Shown here: piece after piece, positions 27,850-36,812 of the stretch | How the letters are laid out: every line of letters starts with the position of its first letter | Position numbering within the stretch: the first letter of the stretch is position 1 | DNA from: Christensenella sp. UBA6345 | Lineage (GTDB): Bacteria > Bacillota > Clostridia > Christensenellales > UBA1242 | Direction of reading: 5' to 3' | NCBI GenBank assembly: GCA_002437945.1 | Contig: DJSB01000011.1 | Span: 1 to 51,683, forward strand | Length of the DNA stretch: 51,683 nucleotides | Notes under the pieces: generated by a model | Told to the model about the DNA's origin: nothing | The model's input: only the letters and a program-made list of their open reading frames with translations | The model's database searches: none | Translations under genes and position numbers: made by a program

Positions 27850-29682
27850 TTACACTTTTTCTACCGCATTAAATTTACAGGTTCGCATACACCCGCCACA
27901 AGATATACATTTTTCTTGGTCTATCTCAAAAGGCTTTTTAATTTCGCCATGAATACACTTTACCGGACAAGACCTAGCACAAGCAGAGCACCCTATACAT
28001 TTAGTCTTATTAATCTGATATTTGTCAGTTACCTTATGTTTTTTGTCAAGAAGTGCTTCGTATTCGTGTCTAAAGTACTTCAATGTTGACAATACCGGAT
28101 TAGGTGAAGTTTGCCCTAGTCCACACAGACTATTCTCTTTAATAAAGTAACTTAATGTTTCCAATTCGTCTATGTCTTCCATAGTACCATCGCCATCAAG
28201 CAATTTATTAAGCAATTCTAGTAATCTACGATTACCTATTCGACATGGTGTACATTTACCACAACTTTCATCACAAATAAATTCTAGGAAGAATTTAGCC
28301 ACTTCAACCATTGAACTATCTTCGTCTAATACTATAAGTCCGCCACTTCCCATCATAGCACCATTATTGCTTAAATCATCATAAGTTACTGGCAAGTCAA
28401 GTTTTTCTTCAGGTAAGCATGCACCACTTGGCCCACCGATTTGAACGGCTTTAAATTTTTTACCATTAGGTACACCGCCACCTATATCAAATATAATTTC
28501 TCTTAAAGTCATACCCATAGGCAATTCAATAAGTCCAGTATGTTTAACTTTACCACTTAACGCAAATACTTTTGTACCTGTACTTTTACCCATACCTATT
28601 TTATTATACCAGTCACCACCATTGCGGATTATTTCGGTAACATTGGCATATGTCTCTACGTTATTAAGTACAGTAGGACAATCAAATACACCTTTCTGTG
28701 CTGGATATGGTGGACGAGTTCGTGGCTCTCCACGTTTACCTTCTAGTGAATGCATAAGGGCGGTCTCTTCTCCACACACGAATGCACCTGCACCATATTT
28801 TATACTTAAATCAAAACAGAAATCAGTACCAAAAATATGGTCTCCTAGTAATCCGTATTTTCTAGCATCTTCAATAGCCTTTGACAATCTTTCTCCAGCC
28901 AAAGGATACTCGGCACGTAAATAAACATAACCTTTGCTTGCACCTACAGCATAGGCAGCAATAGACATGGCTTCTACTATCTTATGTGGGTCACTTTCAA
29001 TTATGCTTCTATCCATAAAAGCACCAGGGTCGCCTTCATCTGCATTACACACTACATACTTTTGTGGAGCATTCTCTTTAGCAGTAAATTCCCACTTTAA
29101 TCCAGTAGTAAATCCAGCACCACCACGCCCCCTTAACCCGCTAGTCTTAATTTCTTCAATAACTTGTTGTGGAGTCATCTGTGTTAACACTTTATGTAAT
29201 GCTGTATAACCATTAAGCGCTATATAATCTAATATATTGTCCGGATTAATAAATTCGGAGTCTTTCCTAGCAATAAACATTTGCTTTTTATAAAAATCAA
29301 TATCGTGTTTCTTATTTTGTTCTGGCTTATCTGGGTCATACAAATATCTGGTAGCAATCTTACCTTCAACTATATGTTGTTCAACAATTTCTTTTGCTCC
29401 TTCTGGAGTAACTCTACAATAAAAAGTACCTTCTGGATAAACTATAACTATTGGACCTAAAGCACACAATCCAAAACACCCTGTGCGCTCGACACTAACA
29501 TTGGTAATATTATGGCTGGCAAGTTGTGACTTAAATGCTTCAATAACCTTATCGCCGTGATTACTTTTACAGCCAGTACTAGAGCATACCATAATTTCTT
29601 TATTGGTAGAGTTTTTGTTAAATCTTGCATCGATTTCTTTTAAACGTTTGTCATGTAACTCAACTAATTCTTGATAAGTCAT
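27850..29682 (-). CDS. hydB: Hydrogenase subunit HydB (NuoF-like, NADH/FMN-binding)
   Basis: 610 residues, AGGGGG site, 10 bp between genes on both sides. The N-terminal thioredoxin-like [2Fe-2S] domain has CSSTGCKSNHG and CFGLCALGP. The NuoF core has the NADH/FMN loop GLRGRGGAGFTTGLKW and NADEGDPGAFMDR, then a [4Fe-4S] motif SCGKCTPCRIGNRR. The C-terminal two-cluster ferredoxin domain has CIGCSACARSCPVKC and CISCGGCMRTC. This full-length layout matches HydB of bifurcating hydrogenases rather than plain NuoF. It passes electrons between NADH and the HydA and ferredoxin branches. Confidence 0.96.
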   Translation of the reverse strand: MTYQELVELHDKRLKEIDARFNKNSTNKEIMVCSSTGCKSNHGDKVIEAFKSQLASHNITNVSVERTGCFGLCALGPIVIVYPEGTFYCRVTPEGAKEIVEQHIVEGKIATRYLYDPDKPEQNKKHDIDFYKKQMFIARKDSEFINPDNILDYIALNGYTALHKVLTQMTPQQVIEEIKTSGLRGRGGAGFTTGLKWEFTAKENAPQKYVVCNADEGDPGAFMDRSIIESDPHKIVEAMSIAAYAVGASKGYVYLRAEYPLAGERLSKAIEDARKYGLLGDHIFGTDFCFDLSIKYGAGAFVCGEETALMHSLEGKRGEPRTRPPYPAQKGVFDCPTVLNNVETYANVTEIIRNGGDWYNKIGMGKSTGTKVFALSGKVKHTGLIELPMGMTLREIIFDIGGGVPNGKKFKAVQIGGPSGACLPEEKLDLPVTYDDLSNNGAMMGSGGLIVLDEDSSMVEVAKFFLEFICDESCGKCTPCRIGNRRLLELLNKLLDGDGTMEDIDELETLSYFIKENSLCGLGQTSPNPVLSTLKYFRHEYEALLDKKHKVTDKYQINKTKCIGCSACARSCPVKCIHGEIKKPFEIDQEKCISCGGCMRTCKFNAVEKV

Positions 29683-29692
29683 ACTTTCCCCC

Positions 29693-30265
29693 TTAATTCA
29701 ATTTAGACAAAATTTCGTCTACTTTATCTTCGGTTACTTTACCATGTATTTGACCATTGATAGAAATAACTGGAGCCAATCCACAACAACCTAAACAACG
29801 AGATTGACATAATGCAAACTTATTATCTTTGGTTTGTTCGCCAACTTTGATACCCAATTTTTCTTCAAATTTCTTTATGCTTTTAGATGCACCCAATACA
29901 TAACATGCAGTACCCATACATACTTCTATGTTATATTTTGCTTTTGGTTTTAAGGTAAATTGTGAATAGAAAGTTACTACAGAAAAAATTTCACTTTCTG
30001 GTACATGTAAACTATTTGATATAGCCTTAACTGCATCTTCAGATATGTAACCAAACTCATTTTGAATTAACTGCAAACAGTGAATAAGTTCGGTAGGGTC
30101 ACCTGCACAATCGCCTATCACTTCATCGTAAGTTTTTACCCTATTACAACAAGTCGCACAAGCACCATCTTTCATACACTCTGCTATTTGGTCAGGATTT
30201 TTATGGAGTTCTTCCAATACTTCATCTAGATTTTTACCTTTCAAAATACAATCTTTACTCGCCAT
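29693..30265 (-). CDS. hydC: Hydrogenase subunit HydC (NuoE-like [2Fe-2S])
   Basis: 190 residues from the ATG at 30265, ten bases after AAAGGA. A longer in-frame start at 30334 has no ribosome site and reaches into the promoter. The NuoE-like thioredoxin-fold cluster ligands are CMGTAC and CQSRCLGCC. ELIHCLQLIQNEFGYISEDAV starts the conserved core. The first ~60 residues are an extra Cys-rich stretch (C6, C30, C36, C39, C40, C53, C63, including CMKDGACATCC) not needed for the standard cluster. First gene of hydCBA. A weak promoter (TACAAT -10, poor -35) lies about 20 bases before the ribosome site. Confidence 0.93.
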   Translation of the reverse strand: MASKDCILKGKNLDEVLEELHKNPDQIAECMKDGACATCCNRVKTYDEVIGDCAGDPTELIHCLQLIQNEFGYISEDAVKAISNSLHVPESEIFSVVTFYSQFTLKPKAKYNIEVCMGTACYVLGASKSIKKFEEKLGIKVGEQTKDNKFALCQSRCLGCCGLAPVISINGQIHGKVTEDKVDEILSKLN

Positions 30266-30335
30266 ATACACCATTTCCTTTATTTTAGTAATTTTATTGT
30301 AACAAAATATCTGTACTTTTAAAAACCAAAACACA

Positions 30336-30372
30336 TAAAAAAAGAAAAGATTATTAATAATCTTCTCTTTTT
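30336..30372 (-). terminator. Intrinsic terminator after the ABC exporter gene
   Basis: On the minus strand AAAAAGAGAAGATTAT pairs with its near-complement and is followed by a T run. It separates the exporter from hydCBA. Confidence 0.85.
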
Positions 30373-30408
30373 CGCAAACACAATTAATATATTACATTAA
30401 TAAATTTA

Positions 30409-32235
30409 TTAATCACTAACATTATCTACTTTAGAATTATCTTCTTCAGTCTTATATAATTCCTTATACACATCACAATTACGCATTAAATATTTATGAG
30501 TGCCTTCGGCTTCAACTTGATTATGGTCTATAACAATTATTTTGTCACAATCTACTACAGTCGATAATCTATGTGCAACTATTATGATAGTGTGTTCTTC
30601 TTTTAATCCGTCTATAACTTCTTTTATCTTTTGTTGACTTTCATTGTCTAAAGCAGATGTTGCTTCATCAAACAATATTATTTTACTATTCTTAAGCAAG
30701 GCTCTAGCAATAGCCAATCTTTGACGTTGGCCACCACTTAATACTACACCATTTTCGCCTATCAAACTTTCATAGCCATTAGGCAATGTAGTTATGTAAT
30801 CATGAATTTGTGCTTTTCTGCAGGCTTCATATACTTCTTCATCGGTAGCATTCTCTTTAACAAACTTCAAGTTTTCCATAATTGTTGTATTGAAAATATA
30901 TGGAATTTGCATTACTATAGAGACATTATCACGCAAACTATTTTCGGTTAAGTCGTTAACATTAACACCATCTATAGTCACAGCACCCGAGTCAACTTTA
31001 TATAGTTTGTCTATAAGGCTTAATATTGTACTTTTACCCTGCCCACTTTTTCCTACAATAGCCACAGTTTGTCCGGCTTTAATTTCAAAATTCATATCCT
31101 TAAATAAAGGTTCGTCTGGTTGATAGCCAAAGCAAACATCTTTAAATTGTATATTACCTTTAACTTCTGGCAATTCAACATCGCCGAAAGTCTCTTTCTT
31201 AAATGTTGTACTTTCTAGTATTTCGAATACTCTTTGCGCTGCCAATTCACCATCAACAAAATGTTGTTTAACATTGATAGCATATTTAATTAAATTTCTT
31301 ACACGTCCCATGTAAATATAAACAACTAGCATAATGCTTAAAGCCATAAGGTTGTTGGTTACTAATACTACACATAAAGCGATAAATGCTAAATCTAATG
31401 CACCCATAACCACTTGGGTAATACGTCTCCACCACATATTGGTCATATCAAACTGTTGTGCTATCTTTATAGCATCATCTTGCAACTGCTCTGCTCTTGA
31501 TATTGTAGTATGTTTAAGGTTAAGAACTTTAACATCTCTTACACCCCTTATAAGTTCGGAGTATGCGCCAACCACTTTTTCATCTGCAAGTTTCCAACGT
31601 TTTTTATTAATATACCAAAGTTTGATACGATGGTTTTCAATCAAGAAAGTAACAATAACATATACACAAATAAATAAGAATATATAAATATTAAGAAAAG
31701 CAACATATATTACAAAACCAATATTAGATAATATATCTGCTAGGCAGTCTACAATATCGTTGTAAAAAGATGCCAATTCTTTAGAGTCTTTATTGATACG
31801 TGCGATAAACACACCTGAATTAGTCTTATCAAAATTCTGGGTTTCTAGTTCGGTAAGTGAAGTTATAAGTTCATGCTTAATATCAGTTTTTACATTTTTA
31901 TTAAGTTTGATAAGTATCATATACCAGAATGTGTATACAGTCTGCACCAAAACTATAACTGTAAAACTTAAACACGCATAATAGAAAATCTTATCTACAT
32001 TAAACTTGGTAAATTGGTCTACCATATTACCTTCAAATACTGGAGACAAAACACTTAATCCGCTACCTAGTAAACTAAATACTATCATTAGCACGAATAG
32101 TCCCATGTATTTTTTGTAGAACCTAAAAGTTTTCTTTAGTCCCTTAAAGCCACGTTCGGTCACAACTTCATTGCCAGCACTATCTTTAACTGTGACAAAC
32201 TGGGATTTTTCTTTCTTTTCTTTTGTTTTCTTCAA
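30409..32235 (-). CDS. ABC exporter, fused membrane and ATPase domains
   Basis: 608 residues from a TTG start, supported by GGGGGA seven bases upstream. Residues ~45-330 are a six-helix exporter membrane domain. The ATPase domain has Walker A GKSGQGKS, Q-loop region VSIVMQIPYIF, signature VLSGGQRQRLA, Walker B IILFDEATSALD and H-loop AHRLST. All catalytic residues are intact. Such half-size exporters work as dimers and move lipids, drugs or peptides outwards. It stands alone, so the partner half, if not itself, and the substrate are unknown. Confidence 0.9.
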   Translation of the reverse strand: MKKTKEKKEKSQFVTVKDSAGNEVVTERGFKGLKKTFRFYKKYMGLFVLMIVFSLLGSGLSVLSPVFEGNMVDQFTKFNVDKIFYYACLSFTVIVLVQTVYTFWYMILIKLNKNVKTDIKHELITSLTELETQNFDKTNSGVFIARINKDSKELASFYNDIVDCLADILSNIGFVIYVAFLNIYIFLFICVYVIVTFLIENHRIKLWYINKKRWKLADEKVVGAYSELIRGVRDVKVLNLKHTTISRAEQLQDDAIKIAQQFDMTNMWWRRITQVVMGALDLAFIALCVVLVTNNLMALSIMLVVYIYMGRVRNLIKYAINVKQHFVDGELAAQRVFEILESTTFKKETFGDVELPEVKGNIQFKDVCFGYQPDEPLFKDMNFEIKAGQTVAIVGKSGQGKSTILSLIDKLYKVDSGAVTIDGVNVNDLTENSLRDNVSIVMQIPYIFNTTIMENLKFVKENATDEEVYEACRKAQIHDYITTLPNGYESLIGENGVVLSGGQRQRLAIARALLKNSKIILFDEATSALDNESQQKIKEVIDGLKEEHTIIIVAHRLSTVVDCDKIIVIDHNQVEAEGTHKYLMRNCDVYKELYKTEEDNSKVDNVSD

Positions 32236-32276
32236 AACATAATCCCCCTTTTATATATTTTCTTATTTGTAAAAAT

Positions 32277-32306
32277 AAAAAGTATATCTATGATACCATA
32301 CTTTTT
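32277..32306. terminator. Hairpin between the nuclease-domain gene and the ABC exporter
   Basis: AAAAAGTAT/ATACTTTTT arms with T runs on both strands. It lies about 190 bp after the 32495 stop, and nothing else is recognised in that spacer. Confidence 0.6.
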
Positions 32307-32494
32307 ATATTTTTCAAGTAGTAAAGCCAATTTTGACACTACAAAATTACAATAAATCGTGGCATCAATGTTAAATCAACACTAGTTATACGAAAATATT
32401 ACTATACAATGCTTTCGTCTAATTTCTGTTAATGTCACTATTTAATCATTTTAGTTAACAAAAAAATAATTTTGATTTATTTAACTTCAATGAT

Positions 32495-33028
32495 TTAATA
32501 TTTTTCTACATGTACTTTATAATGGGCTATTAAATCAAATACTTTACTTTTTTTGGTTCTAAATTTAACATCATTTAAAAAATCTAGTATGTCTTGTCTT
32601 TCAATTAAAATTACATTCTGGATTTCTGCCATATCTTTTGCTTGTCTTGTAAAGTGCCAATTAGTCATAACCACAGCAAATTGTGCTTGATAATATTTAA
32701 GTGCTGAAGTAACTTCTTGTACGGCTTTATTGCCCACACCATGGTTGTAGTACAACTTGGCTTGTACTACAAACTTATATCTTTTATTAAGTATTAAGTC
32801 TGCTCCATAGTCATTAGATTTTGGAGTCATAGTTACTTTATAACCTACATACTTAAATATAAGTTTACATATATTTTCAAATTCTTCCCCAGATAAAGCA
32901 TCTATCTTACTTATAGTAGTGTTTTTAAAGAAATTGGCTATAAATATCTTTTCAATCTTGCGATATATAAACAAGCCAATATAGTAAATAATTGTAATCG
33001 GGAAGAATACTATCTTCAATATCGTCAT
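32495..33028 (-). CDS. Membrane-anchored Mrr-like restriction endonuclease-domain protein
   Basis: 177 residues from the ATG at 33028, five bases after AGGGG. A hydrophobic segment (~4-24) precedes a restriction-endonuclease-like domain. LSGEEFENICKLIF is the typical entry helix; the catalytic D-QxK signature is NDYGADLIL followed by FVVQAKLY; then a helix (VQEVTSALKYY) and AVVMTNWHFT. Membrane-tethered Mrr_cat proteins are common and often not true restriction enzymes. The active-site residues look complete. It is not next to a methylase. Confidence 0.82.
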   Translation of the reverse strand: MTILKIVFFPITIIYYIGLFIYRKIEKIFIANFFKNTTISKIDALSGEEFENICKLIFKYVGYKVTMTPKSNDYGADLILNKRYKFVVQAKLYYNHGVGNKAVQEVTSALKYYQAQFAVVMTNWHFTRQAKDMAEIQNVILIERQDILDFLNDVKFRTKKSKVFDLIAHYKVHVEKY

Positions 33029-33054
33029 ATACACCCCTAAAAATTATCATATTA

Positions 33055-33083
33055 ATTAAAAAAAGTTGGATATTATCCAACTT
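33055..33083 (-). terminator. Intrinsic terminator after the small membrane protein gene
   Basis: A near-perfect palindrome AAGTTGGATA-tt-ATCCAACTT, followed on the minus strand by TTTTTT. Confidence 0.8.
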
Positions 33084-33126
33084 CACCATTTAGTTTCTTT
33101 ACAGAAACCGCCGACCAAAGCATATA

Positions 33127-33315
33127 TTAATTAATTCTTGTTGGTTGTGGATTAACAACTTTAACTACTTTCTCGGTAGCAATCTCGGTAGTCGTTAATT
33201 GAGTAGTTTGTGATTTAATAGAAGATGTACTAATCATAGCAGTTATCAAAACACTAACCACTGCAAGAATAATTACTACTATACATAAGGTCCTGTTAAA
33301 AAGTTTAAAACTCAT
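33127..33315 (-). CDS. Small single-pass membrane protein
   Basis: 62 residues. A strong AGGAG site supports translation. One hydrophobic helix (~9-30) is followed by a Thr/Ser/Val-rich outer tail. Its own terminator follows. No family recognised. Confidence 0.65.
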   Translation of the reverse strand: MSFKLFNRTLCIVVIILAVVSVLITAMISTSSIKSQTTQLTTTEIATEKVVKVVNPQPTRIN

Positions 33316-33539
33316 AACTTTCTCCTAGCACATAGTATTTATTATAATTATTATACACAAAAACAGACCAATTGTAAATAGTATATTTTATAAAAAATAG
33401 TACTTAATCTGCATACAAAAACAATATACTTTTAATCACATACACCTACCCAACAATAACCTTTTTTATATGTTTGTAATAATATATAGAAACAAAAGCA
33501 TTTATTTTTCAAAAAAATTTTAAAATTGCAAATTAAGGG

Positions 33540-33568
33540 TTTACAAATAAAAACATATTTGTTAAACT
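33540..33568 (+). promoter_or_regulatory. Sigma-A-like promoter of the mgtE leader
   Basis: TTTACA, 17-base spacer, TAAACT. The predicted start near 33,575 gives a leader of only ~140 nt. Confidence 0.6.
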
Positions 33569-33598
33569 CTTGTTGCTAACAAACAAAAGGAGTAAATT

Positions 33599-33673
33599 AT
33601 GGACAACGTTCCACCGAAACAAGAAAATTTAATACGCATAAGAAACAAGAACGTTGACTTTAATTTAGATTAA
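33599..33673 (+). CDS. 24-codon leader ORF upstream of mgtE
   Basis: A short ORF (begins MDNVPP, ends DFNLD) with an AAAAGGAG site six bases before its ATG. It ends seven bases before the hairpin that hides the mgtE start. An Asp followed by Pro-Pro near the N-terminus recalls the acidic/proline leader peptides of enteric Mg2+ transporter genes (MgtL), which destabilise ribosomes at low Mg2+. The ORF also contains an 8-bp inverted repeat (33604-33611 with 33649-33656). Its position and ribosome site support a regulatory leader peptide; the mechanism is inferred. Confidence 0.65.
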   Translation: MDNVPPKQENLIRIRNKNVDFNLD

Positions 33674-33679
33674 ATACAA

Positions 33680-33717
33680 CATATTCTTTTTCTTGTGCAA
33701 AAAGGAGAAAGAATATG
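33680..33717 (+). promoter_or_regulatory. Hairpin sequestering the mgtE ribosome site and start codon
   Basis: 33680-33694 (CATATTCTTTTTCTT) pairs with 33703-33717 in 15 continuous pairs (two G-U), loop of eight. The 3' arm contains AGGAG and the mgtE ATG. A ribosome ending at the leader stop would cover the 5' arm. The competing segment ACAAGAAAA at 33619-33627 can pair with 33688-33696. Confidence 0.75.
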
Positions 33718-35046
33718 ACAGATATAATTGAAAAACTTGAAAACAAACAATTTCAAGAAGTAAAAAAAGAACTAGAAACTCTTAACATACCTGATATTGC
33801 TGGTATGTTTGAAAAATTGGAAGACAAATCACAAATAATACTGTTATTTAAACTGCTTAGTAAAGATGATGCGGCAGATGTTTTTTCTTTTCTAGATCCA
33901 GAGTTTCAAGAAACTATTATTAATGCTCTTCAAGATAAAGAAATTGAATCTATTATGGAAGAGATGTACATGGACGATGCGACAGACTTTGTTAAAGAAA
34001 TGCCTGCCAATGTCGTTAAACGTGTATTAAAAAATACACCAAAAGAAAACCGTGATACCATAAACAAACTTTTAACTTATCCGGAAAATAGTGCTGGAAG
34101 TTTGATGACTACCGAATTTATAGACATTAAGGAAGATCTTACAGTAGACCAAGCCTTTGCAAAAATCAAACAAAAAGCAGATGATGCCGAAACTATAGGC
34201 ACAATTTATGTTACTGATTCTAGGCGAAAAATCCAAGGTGTTGTTAGCATTAAAGACTTGATATTAGCCGATAGAGAACAAAAAATAAGCGATATAATGA
34301 ATACCAATGTTATATGTGCTTGTACAAGTACTGACCAAGAAGAAGTATCAAAAATGTTTGATAAATACGACTTCTATGCTTTACCAGTTATTGATACCGA
34401 ACAACGTCTTGTAGGTATTATCACCATCGATGATATTATGGACGTAGTTAAAGAAGAAACTACAGAAGATATGGAAATCATGGCTGCGGTAAGCCCTATG
34501 GAAGATAGTTATTTAAAAACCAAACCTATAGTTCACTTTAAAAAACGTATCATATGGTTGCTTATTCTTACACTTTCAGCATCTGTAACTGGTGCAATTA
34601 TCTCTCACTTTGAAGCATTGTTTGTAACAGTACCTGCCCTTGTAAGTTTTATACCTATGCTTATGGATACAGGTGGCAACTGCGGTTCACAAGCATCTGT
34701 ATTAATTATTAGAAGTCTAGCACTAGGCGAAATAACTCCTAAAGATTATTTAAAAATAGTATTAAAAGAATCTTGTATTGCTAGTATGTGTGGTGCAGTA
34801 CTTTCAGTAGTTAACTTCTTTGTAGCATGGTGGCGTACTGGTAGTGCATTAGTTGGTCTAGTTATTGCATTAACATTAATAATTGTTGTATTTACTGCAA
34901 AAATTATTGGTGGTTCACTACCTATACTTGCTAAAAAATGTAAACTTGACCCTGCCGTTATGGCTTCCCCAATGATTACTACTTTGGTAGATTGTATAGC
35001 AATAATAAGTTATTTCCTTATCGCATCAGCAATCTTGGGTTTATAA
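33715..35046 (+). CDS. mgtE: MgtE-type magnesium transporter/channel
   Basis: 443 residues, normal MgtE length. It has a cytoplasmic helical N-domain (~5-125, DDAADVFSFLDPE, MEEMYMDDATDFVKEMP), a CBS pair (~135-255, IKDLILADREQKISDIM), a linking plug helix, then five membrane helices from ~275. The signature PMLMDTGGNCGSQAS and the pore Asp region PMITTLVDCIAII are intact. In the family, Mg2+ bound between the N and CBS domains closes the pore. Here expression also appears controlled by a leader ORF and a start-sequestering hairpin rather than an M-box riboswitch. Confidence 0.95.
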   Translation: MTDIIEKLENKQFQEVKKELETLNIPDIAGMFEKLEDKSQIILLFKLLSKDDAADVFSFLDPEFQETIINALQDKEIESIMEEMYMDDATDFVKEMPANVVKRVLKNTPKENRDTINKLLTYPENSAGSLMTTEFIDIKEDLTVDQAFAKIKQKADDAETIGTIYVTDSRRKIQGVVSIKDLILADREQKISDIMNTNVICACTSTDQEEVSKMFDKYDFYALPVIDTEQRLVGIITIDDIMDVVKEETTEDMEIMAAVSPMEDSYLKTKPIVHFKKRIIWLLILTLSASVTGAIISHFEALFVTVPALVSFIPMLMDTGGNCGSQASVLIIRSLALGEITPKDYLKIVLKESCIASMCGAVLSVVNFFVAWWRTGSALVGLVIALTLIIVVFTAKIIGGSLPILAKKCKLDPAVMASPMITTLVDCIAIISYFLIASAILGL

Positions 35047-35086
35047 TATTTAAGAAATTTACTAATAAAATTTAATATTTAACAAC

Positions 35087-35119
35087 AAAAAATCACTAAA
35101 TACCTTTAGTGATTTTTTT
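35087..35119. terminator. Bidirectional terminator between mgtE and the glycosyltransferase gene
   Basis: AAAAAATCACTAAA-tacc-TTTAGTGATTTTTT, perfect stem between convergent genes. Confidence 0.9.
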
Positions 35120-35142
35120 ATATTAATAATTATAGTCAACTA

Positions 35143-36618
35143 TTATACAGCGTCATCTTTAATATCAGTTTCTGCTGTTAATTTAGCCAATTTCTCTTTT
35201 TCTTCTTCTGTTAATACATGTGACGATATTTCATCTTCTTCTTTAGTTGTAACATCAGTATTTTCTTCTACAGTCTCGGCAGTATTGGCTACGACATCTA
35301 CATTTTCATTATTTTTGACTGGTGCATTGTCTCCACCAATTAAATTTTCCGAATCTACAATTACAACATTATTACGTTGAATTTGTTTCCATTTAGGTTT
35401 AGAGAATACACCCAAGGTAATACCTATAGCATAAATTATCATAAATAATGGGAAAGATAGAATGGTAGGTACAAGACGTTTACAATTTTCTCTGCCTATT
35501 TTCTTCTTTTCTAATACAGCAACCAACCATGCTTGCAATATAAATGGTACTATAAAAGCAAATATTAAAGCATAAACAATAACTTTTACCACTGCGAGCA
35601 CGTGAGCAACATTACCCACGATAAGATGATATACAATATCATAAATATAATATGCTGGTAGCCATGTACACATAACCACAGCCATAGGTATAAACAACAA
35701 TGTTAAAAATACATCAAGATATGTATACTTAAATGTAGTAAAGAACTTACCCAAACACTTAATACCATCTGTCCAGAATAGTTTGTTAACACCATTACCT
35801 ATACGTATATGACGATTAATGTTATCTTTAATAGTAGTAGGTTGGTCATCATAAACTATAGCATCTGATACATAGTCTGCTTTATAACCTTTATAAAGTT
35901 GTTTAATAGCAAACTCTTGGTCTTCAACCATGCTTACACAGTTCCAACCACCATCTTCTTTAAGTAAATCCATGGAAAACATCATGCCACTACCTACAAG
36001 CAACTGTCCACACTTAATAACTTTTCTGCCATGCGCACTAAAACGACAATCTCTAATATACCATAGTCCACTAACACCACTAACGATATTTTGAGTAAGG
36101 TTTTTAGAGTTGTTATATCCCCTAGCAAGTTTAACACCACTATCTAATGCATCGTTCATATATTTTAAATAATCAACATTGCATAAATTGTCTGCATCAA
36201 ATCTTACTACTGCTTCATAATTATCATATTCTTTAAGAATAATATCAAAAGCATATTGTAAAGCATAACCTACACGTTTATGTTCTGGATTATCATCAAA
36301 GTGTTCGATAACTATAGCCCCTGCATCTCTAGCAATCTGTGCGGTATTATCGGTACAATTGTCTGCTATTACAAAAACATCGTATAGGTCTTTAGGATAG
36401 TTAAGTTGCATAATATGTTTAACAGTATCCCCTATAACTTGAGACTCGTTACGAGCAGGAATAACAACCGCAAATTTATGTTTTGTTTTGGCTTCTGGGA
36501 ATTTCTTTTCTTTCACAAAAAATAACAATACATATATAACTTGTACGGTAAATGCTATACCAATTAATGTCATAAGTGTATTGTTAATAATTGATAATAC
36601 ATAGTTAAAAATATTCAT
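35143..36618 (-). CDS. Membrane glycosyltransferase, family 2
   Basis: 491 residues from the ATG at 36618, which follows AAGGT; the in-frame ATG at 36678 lacks a ribosome site. One N-terminal helix precedes a GT-A domain with VVIPARNESQVI, ADNCTDNTAQIA, the DxD-type RFDADNL, and the acidic motif MVEDQEFAIKQLYKGY. The product-site motif reads NRHIRIGNG instead of the classical Q(Q/R)xRW. Three or four further helices follow, then an acidic Glu/Val/Thr-rich cytoplasmic tail of ~70 residues. This layout resembles processive or lipid-linked GT2 enzymes making surface polysaccharides. No companion polysaccharide genes are present. Confidence 0.85.
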   Translation of the reverse strand: MNIFNYVLSIINNTLMTLIGIAFTVQVIYVLLFFVKEKKFPEAKTKHKFAVVIPARNESQVIGDTVKHIMQLNYPKDLYDVFVIADNCTDNTAQIARDAGAIVIEHFDDNPEHKRVGYALQYAFDIILKEYDNYEAVVRFDADNLCNVDYLKYMNDALDSGVKLARGYNNSKNLTQNIVSGVSGLWYIRDCRFSAHGRKVIKCGQLLVGSGMMFSMDLLKEDGGWNCVSMVEDQEFAIKQLYKGYKADYVSDAIVYDDQPTTIKDNINRHIRIGNGVNKLFWTDGIKCLGKFFTTFKYTYLDVFLTLLFIPMAVVMCTWLPAYYIYDIVYHLIVGNVAHVLAVVKVIVYALIFAFIVPFILQAWLVAVLEKKKIGRENCKRLVPTILSFPLFMIIYAIGITLGVFSKPKWKQIQRNNVVIVDSENLIGGDNAPVKNNENVDVVANTAETVEENTDVTTKEEDEISSHVLTEEEKEKLAKLTAETDIKDDAV

Positions 36619-36776
36619 ATAATTTACCTTAAATTTATTTTGCAGTATTAGTTTACGATAATATATCTTACTTGTCAACCACTTTACTTTTGATATGTGT
36701 TAGTGACAAATATTGTTAATTTTTGTAATTACAATCTATATATAAGTGTATAATTGATAACGAAGTATCAATATTA

Positions 36777-36812
36777 TAAAAAAACCAGTTAAAATTATTT
36801 TTTAACTGGTTT
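36777..36812 (-). terminator. Terminator overlapping the end of the DAC-like gene
   Basis: AAACCAGTTAAAA/TTTTAACTGGTTT arms, T run on the minus strand. The 5' arm encodes the last residues (KPVKK) and the stop lies in the loop, so the gene end and the terminator are shared. Confidence 0.8.

Noticed and set aside
33568..33714. M-box riboswitch upstream of mgtE
   Set aside because: The leader is too short and shows a translated ORF and a single sequestering hairpin instead.
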